Below, one piece after another: positions 23,012 to 33,166 of a stretch of 64,000 nucleotides of DNA. The DNA comes from Zeugodacus cucurbitae. Lineage: Eukaryota > Arthropoda > Insecta > Diptera > Tephritidae. How positions within the stretch are numbered: the stretch's first letter is position 1; every line of letters starts with the position of its first letter. The position numbers and the translations under genes were made by a program. A model generated the notes under the pieces. That model was not told where the DNA came from, made no database searches, and saw only the letters and a list, made by a program, of their open reading frames with translations. The stretch covers positions 51,453,501-51,517,500 of the forward strand of contig NC_071667.1 in the NCBI RefSeq assembly GCF_028554725.1, given 5' to 3'.

Positions 23012-24262
23012 GGAAAGGCTAAATTCGGTTGCAACCGAACATTTTATACTCTCGCAATTTATTGACGTAATTTTATTAAGATCACACACAATTTGACCCA
23101 TATATTCGGCATAAAGTCCAATAGAATAACGAAAATCATCATAAATAGTATATGGGGACTGTGGTAATTCCTAAACCGATTTCACTCGTTTTCACCACCA
23201 AGATACATTATATCGAAGACTATACGCTCACTTAATTTTATATTACTTATAATTAGGTATATGTGATCCTGGGGGAAGTTATGACCCGATTTTAACCATT
23301 TTTGGTACAGAGACAAACTGTTATAAGAAACAAATTCAGAGGTAATGAATTACATTAAAATATCTGAGAGATTTACCTATATTTTCGGTGAAAAATTAGC
23401 CTTAGTCACTGAGTTCTTCATGTTCGATATCAGGCCCTTGACAATGTTTGCACAAGTGATGTCAAAGCTCAAATATAGTATTTGTGTAAAGTTTTATTTC
23501 GCTATCTTCATTTGATAATTTATATATGTGTTATAAAGTGAACGAATCAGAAGAATTCAAAATTAAGTTATATGGGAAGTAGAGGTAGTTGTGAACCGAT
23601 TTCGCCTATATTCCACCCGTGTCATCAGGGTGTCAAGAAAGTGTTATATACCGAATATTATAGAAATCGGTCGAGTAGTTCTTGAGCTATGGTTTTTGAC
23701 CCATAAGTGGGCGACGCCACGCCTATTTTCCATTTTGTAAAAAAATCTCAGTGTAGCTTCCTTCTGCCATTTCTTATGTAAAATTTGTTGTTTCTGACGT
23801 TTCTCGTTCGTGAGTTAACCCACTTTTAGTAATTTTCAACCTAACCTTTCTATGGGACGTGGGCGTGGTTATTATGCGATTTCTCTCATTTTTGGACTGT
23901 ATAAGAAAACGGCTAAAAGAAAGGACTGCATTGGTTTATATAGCTTTATTGGTTTGCAAGATATATAAAAAAAAAACAATTTGGGGCGGGGTCACGCCCA
24001 CTTTTCCAAAAAAATTACATCCAAATATGCCCCTCCCTAATGCGATCCTATGTTCCAAATAGGTTTTCGGTTTTCGCCATTTTGTGGGCGACGGACAGAC
24101 GGACAGACGGACGGCCAGACACCCGGATTTCAAATCCACTCGTCATCCTGATCATTTATATATATATAACCCCATATCTAACTCTTTTATTTCTTGTTGA
24201 CACAAACAAACGTTATGTGAACAAAACTATAATACTCTGTGCAAAATGTTGCGAGAGTATAC
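23012..24262 (+). repeat. GAGAGTATA repeat family, copy E
   Basis: Plus-oriented copy beginning at GGAAAGGCTAAATTCGG with a perfect 16-base palindrome (TTCGGTTGCAACCGAA), then ATTTTATACTCTCGCAATTT. It closely follows copy D but lacks about 100 bp between the CCATTTTGTGGGCG box and the GACGGACAGACGG block (near 24085-24120). It ends at AAAATGTTGCGAGAGTATAC. Noncoding; frames such as 23859-24062 are chance. Confidence 0.85.
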
Positions 24263-25115
24263 ATATTACTCCAGAGGTGCTCAAAGAAACAATTGAAGAG
24301 GTTCAGGCTGACTTCGAAATTTTTCGAAATCGGTCCACTGCCACGCCCACAAAATGGCGAAAACCAAAAACTTATAAAGTGTCATAAGCTATAAATAAAG
24401 TTATAAAAGTAAAATTCGGAACAATTCGGAAATTTGGATGTAATTTTTTTGGGGAAGGGGGCGGGGCTACGCCCACAATAGGTTTTTTGTATATATCTCG
24501 CAAACCAATAAAGCTATATGAACCAAACTTTCCGCAGTCGTTTCCCTTACGTACCCCATCATACACAAGGAAAATAATGGAAATCGGATAATAATAATAT
24601 TATTTTTGCAAAAGGTAAAATGGGCGTGGCGTCGCCCATTATTGGTCAAAAACCATATTTCAGGAACTACTCGACCGATTTCAATGAAATTCGGTATATA
24701 ACACTTTCTTGACACCCTGATATGACACGGGTGGAAAATGTGTCAAATCAGCGACAACTTCCCATATAACTCAATTTTGAATTCCATCTTATTCCTTCAC
24801 TTTATAATATATACATAACGAACCAATGAAGATAGAGTAATAAAACTTTACACAACTACTGTATGTGATCAGTAACAGATCATAACTTGTGAAACAAATT
24901 TAGAAATTGAACTATAACTTTTCGATGCCCGGATATCGAATATAAAGAATTCAGTGCCTTCGGGTAATTTTTCACACAAAAATATCGGTAAATCTCTCAG
25001 ATATCTTATTTAATTCAGAGGGAATCTTTTTCTATTAATAGTGTGTCTCTGTACCAAAAATGGTTGAAATCGGTTCATAACTTCCGCTAGCTCGTATATA
25101 GCTAATTATAGGTTA
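24263..25115 (-). repeat. GAGAGTATA repeat family, copy F
   Basis: Reverse-oriented copy directly abutting copy E, end to end. Family phrases are clear: GGTCCACTGCCACGCCCA, CAATAGGTTTTTTGTATATA, CTCGCAAACCAATAAAGC, AATGGGCGTGGCGTCGCCCA, CGAACCAATGAAGATAG. It stops near 25115 at CTCGTATATAGCTAATTATA, almost the same internal position where copy C stops. The E/F pair forms a long inverted repeat. Noncoding. Confidence 0.82.
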
Positions 25116-27059
25116 TGTGACAGTATCGATTTGGTTCTTGCCTTACTAGCAAGCTAGTTCTCTTTCGTAAATATGTTTAAGATGTAACTGAGGTTCAAGA
25201 ATCTCGAATATATTGAATTGTTGTTAACAAATCAACTTTCAACAATATATCTGACCCAGTTATATTCTCAGTAATGCAAAGGGAACTATCCCTCTAGGAA
25301 ACTATATGATCTCTTCGCTTTTATTCTAGATGTAAATATCGTCCTGCAGTAGTTTCTGAAAGACGCTTAATCGATGGAGTATTCCACTCCTAAGTGTATA
25401 AATTCTCAAGCGTTTAAGTATAAGTTCCTTTTCCATGCAGTAACTCATAACCATCTTATCAGTCATCAAAATAATCTATTTGCATACAAATTTCACTTTG
25501 TCCGGTTTTAAACACGCTTAAAAAATCACTTCGACGTTCTCACCTCCACTTCCAGGTGCATTTCAATTATTCGCACCACAAAACTTGTTCACGCTTACTA
25601 TAGGAAATGCGTGCCATGAGAGTAAAATAATTTCGGTCAGATTAAGGTAAGTTTCCATTATTTTTTTTCTCGCTCACAGCATAACGATTGTTGCGGCGCT
25701 GCTTACATACAGACATGAACTTTGTTGAACTTTCAGCTGCTCTACTCTCCAGTCACCGTTTTCCACTTGCCGATGCATCAGTGGTAGATTATCATCGGTT
25801 TGCAGTGCATTTAAAACTGCTCCGTTGGGTTTCATTTCATTGGGATCCGGAATTAAGCCACAACTATAATACAGCTTGCAGTGTTGCAGCTCAGAGCAAT
25901 TTAATCGAGTCGTGATGCAGTGTACACATCTCGCAGTGCATAAATGTTTGTAAGTATGTTTGGATTAATAGAGTGTATGCGCGTTGTATTTGAGTTTGTA
26001 TTTGCGGTTGTTTCGACTTTGCAAGTGAAGTTACGTATACGCAGTGGAGTATGTACAAAGTACTTGTGTATTCAAAATGGAGAGGTAAAAATATACTGGA
26101 ATAATATAATATTGAATATTAACGAAATAACTGAAATCCATGACAATAAGGGTGTTATTTCAAAATTATAATTATTATTTTCTCAAAGGGTAAGGCAAGT
26201 CTAGATTCCTCATTCTCTGCTAATTAGAGCACATAACAATTTAAAAAATTGTATCTTCCACCAATCTTGTAATTAAAAGACATCTTTAGTGCCACTTTAC
26301 TTTAGAGCACTTTACTCTTATTTCCAAAGCATTGCAACATCCTTGAGGCAACGTTTAAAAAGTTTATCTGAAGTTTGTCTCTCCAACTGCTGCTAAGCCG
26401 TTGCGTTTGCTACTTAAATTCTTCAGTTCTGCTACATTTTGTCATGCTGTCATAGAATCAAGCTTACGCAGACACATCTTATCTGCTTTCTTTACGATTT
26501 TACAAAGTTCTTTCCACCTGCCTCAGTTGGCGTTTCAGCCACATGCCGCACGTGCGTTCAACTGTGACAGCTGCTCCTTTCTACTTTAAAACTATTTATT
26601 TCCGACAAAATTCCTCACTTCCACACTTTAGTTGGCAGTATTTTAGTCTTTTAGCTTACACTAAAACATTAAGAGCTGTTCGCATGAATTCCAGCAATTG
26701 CCGTTATGCACTGCTGCATGCCGAAACTCCACGCTACTTCACCCCACTTACACATACTTTGACACTTTGGTTGTGCGTTTGTGTGCCATTAAATAAATAT
26801 TATATAAATTGTAGGAAGATTTGTGTTCCGAGTCAAAGTGGCATTTTGGAAGTTATTAAAGCAGCTCAAATATTTACAAGGGGCGGGAAAAATTTGTTAG
26901 AAAATTTTTGGGCCCCATACCTTTCAGAGCTTAGTATTTTAGTACGGTAAGTAGAATCATAAATTATTTATTTCAACAGGTAAGAAGCATCTGCTGAAAA
27001 TATTGTTTTCGTAATTTATTAAACACACTCGGCTGAGTATTGGTCCAAAAGAAATTGAG
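25116..27059. other. Noncoding DNA
   Basis: No supported gene. Frames at 25688-25915, 26401-26589 and 26543-26950 are in moderately GC-balanced DNA but show no conserved motif. Near 26800-26920 an apparent 3'-splice-like pyrimidine stretch is absent, so no exon is proposed. Confidence 0.4.
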
Positions 27060-27700
27060 CTTATTGAAATCGTCATTATTTAGTTTTGAAATTGAAAAGT
27101 TGAGAGCAGTGTTACTCCGTGCAAGACTGAATCCCATGGACAACAAACTAGACACTAGAGTAGACCTTATCAGTAGGCTTCCGACTTGGTAAAAAACTAT
27201 TCACCAACTCCTGGAAAAAAATCAGATCGATACACAATCTTCTTATCTAGCAGAATAGCGAAGTACCCTTTCGTGTTGTTCGATACCAAACTATGTTTCA
27301 GATAAGGCGAGCCTTTATCGCTCGATAGCTTAAATCTAATTATTGAGAAGATATTTCTCGCTTCATACCCTAAACGTACTGATGCTATCTTTTTTAAAGG
27401 TCACCTGTTATTGACCTATGCCGACGCTATCAACATAGTAGGTCGCTTAAAAAAAGACCGAAGCAGTCTTTGGTGAACGAGGACAAGACGAAGTACCCCC
27501 TGTCATTAAACAATGTTATCAATGATTTGGGGATCACACCTCTATTGACAGTTATAACTTCGAGGTAGTAAAAGACTCCGTCTCTCTTGGATCCATCATT
27601 AATATGTACCAACAACGAAAGCAATCGGAGAAAAATTCTTGTCAACAGCTGCTATCATGGGCTCAGTATCCCTCATGGAAGAACTCACAACAGCTCCTAA
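27060..27700 (+). pseudogene. Old RTE-like reverse transcriptase relic
   Basis: A strongly decayed plus-strand copy of the RT core, recognisable by collinear matches to 43700-44470. In order: GACCTTATCAGTAGGCTTCC (near 27155), the GATCGATACACAATCTTCTT segment, GTTCGATACCAAACTATGTT (the FDTKRGFRQGD box), a TTATTGACCTATGCCGACG box (YADD region), GAGGACAAGACGAAGTACCC, and GTCAACAGCTGCTATCATGG near 27638. The frame is broken many times, including a stop where FRQGD should be, and the finger region is partly lost. It is far more diverged than the copies at 1077, 6437 and 43346, so it belongs to an older insertion or another subfamily. Ends and target duplication cannot be defined. Confidence 0.75.
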
Positions 27701-28235
27701 TGCAGAGACGACCACCGAAGAAATATCGACGCTGCCAAAGCCAACACCCGGTTGTAGTGCCTATCTGATGATGATGAGATATGCAAGTTACTAAAAAATA
27801 GAAATTATTGGCATTATCATAATTTTCCACTTATTTCAATGGCTTATAACATTTTTCAGTCAAGCTATATGGCATAAAAGTCGCATCTTCAAAAAAAATC
27901 GAAGTTTTAAGTTCGAAAAAATTTGACTTTTTTGGTATCATTGTGAATGTAATTAAGCGTCGTAATAAATGGAACTAGAAGGAGAAGAAAGTCCATTCGA
28001 GATCTATGAAACGTCACTGTATGACTAAGTCTGGCTCTTGAAATGAAAATCCTTAATAAAAGTAAATATGTAAGTAAAAAATATTCTACTATTTCGTAGT
28101 ATGACCATGAAATGTCTCGCACAAAAACCAATCCTTTTTCAATATATAAATAATATTTCTATAAATAATTGCTTTCAAAAATAATTTTATTTTGTGTTGA
28201 GGTTAATACAATAACAAAAAACCATAATGAGCAAA
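27701..28235. other. AT-rich noncoding DNA
   Basis: No gene or element end is visible. The minus frame at 27907-28131 is hydrophobic and AT-driven, without a known motif. Confidence 0.45.
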
Positions 28236-28780
28236 TAAATAAGAAAAAGTAAGGATATACAAAGTTCGGACCGAAATTGTTATACATCATAATTTCATAT
28301 TAAGGCAAGTGTGGACCGATATTCACCCTTATATTGTCTATGAAAAGTCTGTATCGCTTTCTTCAAATTATTCAACAAAAAGTCATAGGCATTGAGGTTC
28401 TGAAATTTTGACTTTTGAAAACTTGAAAAATAATGTATCAGTATTGTTTACCCCTCTCATGCCCGAATTAAAATGGGCGGTGCTAACATTTTTTAGTACA
28501 GATATACATATATTAGTCTTAAGCCAGAAGCCATGTATTAGACATATAATTTGTGAATAGTTTCAATGCCTTGATTGTGTGTTATCTAGTACTTAGCCAT
28601 ACATTATGAAGGGATCTCCAATGGCTCTAGGGAACAAGTATACTATGTTCCATTGAGATATATCAAATAATTCGTCTCATGAATATATTATGTTTACATA
28701 CATACATATATCACTATTGATTAACTTTAGCTCTTATAATTATTAAGTGAACAATCCTATTCTGCCCTGTGCAACATGTC
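28236..28780 (+). repeat. Diverged relative of the GAGAGTATA family, copy G
   Basis: Starts AAGTAAGGATATACAAAGTT with a shortened palindrome TTCGGACCGAA and TTATACATCATAATTT, the same architecture as the family start (AAGTAAGG, palindrome, TTATAC). The interior keeps only vague resemblance (AAATGGGCGGTGC, GGACCGATATTCACCC) and the end near CTGTGCAACATG recalls the terminal TGTGCAACAGGTTGC. It is probably an older subfamily; exact limits are uncertain. Confidence 0.5.
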
Positions 28781-30119
28781 ATCCGTGCATGAATACAAAA
28801 AACCATTTAATCCGCTCATTCACACATCCGCTTAACTGCTAAATCAACAACGCGTAATTTCCGCGTATTTTCATGCAAATTTTTCCGCTAAAATAAACGC
28901 TCAACGGTCACTTCATAATACGGAAAATTACTTTGCGGTCATTGGAAAGCAAAACATTATTATTTTAATTATAAATACCATGGCGTTTATGGTGTTTTCG
29001 AAATGAAATCAATCCGGCAACAGCTTAAAATACCCGCCCGCTCGCTCGTCAGTGTGCGAGCGCGTTGTGTCAATTTCGATAAAGCAATAATGGCGATAGC
29101 AATCATACGCCCCGTCGCACCGCTAAATGTGCGCGCATTATGTATGCGTTACGGTTGTTGTTGTTGCTATTGTTGTTGTTTATCAGCACTTTTTTCCTGC
29201 CATGTGCCGCAGGCATCACTTAATTTTGATGTGTTGGTGGTGTTGCTTTATACTCTCATATGAGTTGCGGTACTTATACGCTGCTATGAGCTGCTATGCT
29301 CCTATGCTTCTTATGTTATGTATGTGTGTGTGTGAGTGTATTAGTGATTTTTACCCCACTAGCGGGATAAGTGTTCGCCATGGTAAATGAAATGTTTTCA
29401 TAAACCTTTTGTCATTTTTTTCTTCTTTTCAGGACGATTCCACCACTCTTCCCCCTCTCTCCTCTCTCGACTACCCCCAATCCTTAAATGTTTTCATCTG
29501 CGTTCACCCAATTTCATTTGCATTTTATTTGATAGCTCATGTGAGCCCTCTCCCGCTTTTTTATCGTCAAACGCTGTTTATATGCAGCTATTATTCCGTT
29601 CGTTGTTGTTGCCATCTCACGTTTGCCTATTCTTCATGGAAATAATTTGACTTGCTGAGGATGCTTGGTAAAGTATATTTTTCAACTAACCTTCAATCAG
29701 CTCCTGCCATTGTTGAGGTTATGTGCTGGCGTATTGTTCCGCTGCTAGCTGATTTTGCTTAAGTAGGTATGAGTTTGAGTGCATAAGTATGTGTGGGCAT
29801 TAGTGCTTTGGCATCGTATATTTAATATGAGCTACAGTCATAAGTGCCGCACTTTTGCTTTTTGTTTGCTTCATTGGAGCGTAAAATTCGTTAAATATGT
29901 ATGTATGAGTTTATAGTATACACATATATATGCAGTACATATGTGCATTCTAATAGATATATTTACATATATATGAATGGAAAATTTAAATAAATTTTAA
30001 GCAACTTAACTGTTTGAAGGAAAAATTGCTTCATCGCCTTTTATTTTTATTAGTGTCTAGTTTCTCATAATGGCGCCTATCTATGTGTAGTTCCTTTGTA
30101 CAGAAACTTTAAAATATAC
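28781..30119. other. Noncoding DNA with triplet repeats
   Basis: A GTT-type run (GTTGTTGTTGCTATTGTTG) near 29154-29178 explains the Cys-rich frames at 29003-29263 and 29127-29390. A short TG run lies near 29324-29336 and a pyrimidine-rich tract near 29420-29470. There is no domain and no recognised gene. The stretch from 28960 to 29660 is less AT-rich than its surroundings. Confidence 0.45.
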
Positions 30120-30645
30120 GAGTATATACAGATTTTCATCGGAAATATATAAAAAAAAGTCGCCCTCGTTAAGGACCGGGGGTGAGAGCTTCAAAAAATC
30201 TATTTTAGTATCTTATTCAATTTTACCGAGTACTAGATTTGGAGATACCTTGTGAACAAATTATGCGCTTCTAAAGTAGACGTGGCCCCTCCCCCTGATA
30301 TATTTTTTGAACATAACTCCCAAACTGCTAAAGCTATATAAGCTACTTACTGAAGACACCTTTGGTACTTGAATATGCAATTATGTTGGAATTCAAATTA
30401 GAAAATAGGCGTGGTGTCGTCTACTTTTGTATTAAAAAAACATATCTCAGGAACCACTCGACCAATTTCTACCACATTTCACATCACTTCCTTAAAATTC
30501 TGATGTTTCGCCATGAAAATGGGCGAAATCTGTTCACTTTCCATATATATATAAAATATCAGTGAAGATAACGGAGCAAAAAATTGCATAAATACTGCAT
30601 TGGAACTGTGGTACTACATCGTTATTTGAAAGTTATATTGTTCAA
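30120..30645 (-). repeat. Diverged GAGAGTATA family, copy H
   Basis: Reverse-oriented and eroded. Collinear family phrases remain: GTGGCCCCTCCCCC, TTTTGAACATAACTCCCAAA, CTGCTAAAGCTATATAAGC, GGCGTGGTGTCGTCTAC, ATATCTCAGGAACCACTCGA, AATGGGCGAAATCTGTTCAC, and CAGTGAAGATAACGGAGCAA. Both ends are lost. Noncoding. Confidence 0.65.
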
Positions 30646-31149
30646 AAATATTCACTGTAACGTAAACATTTTATAATTCGTTAGTTTATGGAAAAATTTA
30701 TAAATATATGCTACTCCTGCATACTGTGACAATCGCTGTGATATTCCATTCATGATGCAGTTAGTGGTAGATTAATGAAGTGTATAAAACGAAAAGTCCA
30801 TTTTTGGTTGAGAAAATTTATTCTTTAATATTGAATCATTTCATCCAATAAGTCTAGTCATCTCATTTTTTTTCGTTTTAAAGCCGAACCACTTTTGGAC
30901 AGTTCACTACAATATAATCTTCGCTTCCGCTGTCTTGACTAGATTGTCATCTAGATGTGTAATTTGTACCGTATGCCACATTTCCACACAAAAAGTAGAC
31001 TTTGATTCTCCTAGGACATATCTTGCTCATCCACACAAAGATTCTCCTCTAACGATAATGCGTCTAAAGCACTTCAAATGCAGTGCCATTGTGGGATATT
31101 ACAATAGGCACCGCAAGGTATATCTTTTTAATCACACCATCAACCCCAA
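30646..31149. other. Noncoding DNA
   Basis: No supported gene. The frame at 30935-31207 has no family signature and runs into the possible pogo-like end that follows. Confidence 0.4.
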
Positions 31150-31306
31150 TATCCACATCAGTTGGAATTCCATAAATCGAACCTCTATAACTCGAAGTTC
31201 TAAATAACTCGAACGCTTGAATTGGCAATAGCAGTCAAATTCCATGCAAATTAGCTGCCAGAACTCGAAGTCCCTCTTACGAAGAAAAACTTCGAAGTTC
31301 AACTGT
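31150..31306. repeat. Possible pogo/Tigger-like terminal relic
   Basis: About 155 bp with repeated AACTCGAA words (near 31188, 31207 and 31262). The end near 31306 reads TACAGTTGAACTTCGAAGTT on the minus strand. A TA followed by CAGTTGAAC is the kind of terminus seen in pogo/Tigger-type elements. There is no transposase and no second end in place, so the assignment is tentative. Confidence 0.3.
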
Positions 31307-32224
31307 ATATTCATTTACATTATCATAATCTCTTTCTAAATATTCCAATATTTCCTTTTTGTTAATTTTACGTCAAGTAGTAATTTCTGAACAAATTATA
31401 TAAAACACGAAAAATAATGAACCGAACAAGTTTACAACTAGAAAGGTTTTAGCAAAACTCGTAGAATCCAATGTATACAGGGGACTAGAGGGGTCTCTCA
31501 AATGCCGGATTTCGATTATACCTTGATAATTTCATTCACTTTCGTTTAACACATAATCGGCCATAAAATATATTTTTTCTTTAATAAAAACTACTTAATT
31601 TCAAATTTTGAAGCAACGAATTTTTTTATTTGCTTTTTCAAACTGTAACATGGTTTGTTTGTAACAAAAAAACAACTGTTTCGAATTTAAACAAATTAAA
31701 TCGAACGAACATACCTGTATAAGCCTATTTTTAATTATTTCTAAAAGTTGAAAACACATTTTTTTTTATGTGTTAGTTATGACAAGTTTGTAGAGAAAAT
31801 TATCGAAATTTTGTGTAGCGTGTTTAACGAACCGAATTTTCAATTTAGTATAGTTATGATTTTAGAGCCTTACTACTATCAAATTAAAAACTCAAATGTA
31901 AACGCGAAAATACACAAATCAGTAAGCCCATCAATATGTTCATGTTTTCAAAAAGCAACAACATTTTATAATATCATTTAACTAAAATCCAGAATCTAAA
32001 TCAATGGAGCGTAAAGTTTTGATCACAAAATCAATATTTCGACACTTATGATATGCATATTTCCCATGCACAGATGTATGAAGCCAACCCAGTAGAAATA
32101 TTTGTGGTTCTTAAGAACAGCCACATTGGTATAGATTGAGACAGATTGATTTCCAAATGGAAGCCATATGACTCGAGTTAATGTGAACATCAATCAATAC
32201 TATTTGTGATATGGTTCTATAATA
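31307..32224. other. AT-rich noncoding DNA
   Basis: No gene seen. The frame at 31748-31981 is AT-driven and lacks motifs. Confidence 0.45.
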
Positions 32225-33166
32225 TTATGTCCAAAAAATAAGGTGACATTTGAATTTAAACTGCGCCCGTCGAAGGATTTGGAGAATTATTTTTTTTTTA
32301 GGTTGGTAGTACTGTCAGTCACATCTATGTCAAATTTCATGTCAAAATAATCATTAGAGTTTGAGAGACGTGTCGTTTTGTGAGCTACTAAAAGTGAATT
32401 TTTCGTTTTTTGCGATACATTTTGCATTAAATTTTGTTTACGGAATCAATTTTCTGCTGCGGATACGTTGAGGATTGCGGATACGTTGAGGATGGTGAAG
32501 AAAGCCTTTGGTGATAAGGCGCATACGTTGAGGATGGTGCAGAAAGCCTTTAGTGATAAGGCTATGTCGAAAAAAAAATGTTTACATGTGGTATAGTGAG
32601 TTCCAGGCCGGCCGTGAACGTGTCGAAGACGAAGAGCGTCCAGGGCGACCATCAACCTCAACCGACGAAGCTCACGTTCAACAAATCAAGGATTTTGTGT
32701 TGAAAACCCGTCGATTAACAATTAGAGATCTTGCTGATGAAGTTGGAATATCGAAAGGCTCAGCCAATACCATTTTGAAGGATGTTTTGGGCCTCAAGCG
32801 CGTCAAATCTCGACTGGTACCGAAAACATTGAATTTTTTGGAAAAAATTTCGCCAAAAACTCAACCCATATCGTTCCGCAACCACCATATTCACCTGATC
32901 TGGCGCCGTGCGACTTCTGGCTGTTCACCAAGCTCAAAAGACCGCTCCGTGGACACCGTTTTTATACGATAGAGGGGATTCAAGCCTCAGCGAAGACGGA
33001 ACTGTAGGCAGCTCACAAAACGACACGTGTCTCAAACTCTAATGAATATTTTGACATGAAATTTGACATAAATGTGACTGACAGTACTACCAACCTAAAA
33101 AAAAATAATTCTTCTTCGACGCGCGCAGTTTAAATTCAAATGTCACCTTATTTTTTTGGCACAGTA
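32225..33166 (+). mobile_element. Mariner-type element with long (~160 bp) inverted repeats, internally deleted
   Basis: A complete non-autonomous element of about 942 bp. The ends match over roughly 160 bp: left 32225-32385, right about 33008-33166. Shared words include AAGGTGACATTTGAATTTAA, TAGGTTGGTAGTACTGTCAG and GAGCTCACAAAACGACACGT-like text on the opposite strand. TA flanks lie at 32223-32224 and 33167-33168, as expected of Tc1/mariner insertion. The interior holds a deleted mariner transposase (separate entry). Classical mariners have ends near 30 bp, so these long ends are unusual. Exact ends are good to a few bases, because one A run differs in length. Confidence 0.8.
32460..33006 (+). 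pseudogene. Mariner-family transposase, middle deleted
   Basis: The N-terminal DNA-binding half reads MWYSEFQAGRERVEDEERPG, RPSTSTDEAHVQQIKDFVL and RLTIRDLADEVGISKGSANT, that is, paired helix-turn-helix modules with a GRPS linker, up to RLVPKTLNFLEK. The sequence then jumps, in another frame, to PQPPYSPDLAPCDFWLFTKL, which holds the third catalytic Asp box and the C-terminus. The first two catalytic Asp regions are deleted. Upstream, a 42-base unit coding for roughly TLRMVKKAFGDKA is tandemly duplicated in frame (about 32477-32560, with an 18-base partial copy before it). A run of nine A's at 32570-32578, one more than the frame needs, shifts the reading frame after AMSKK. It cannot encode a working transposase. 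Confidence 0.83.

Noticed and set aside
29003..29263. Cys-rich small protein (CCCCYCCC run)
   Set aside because: It is the translation of a GTT-type triplet repeat; other frames of the same DNA are equally open and no secretion signal or family pattern is present.
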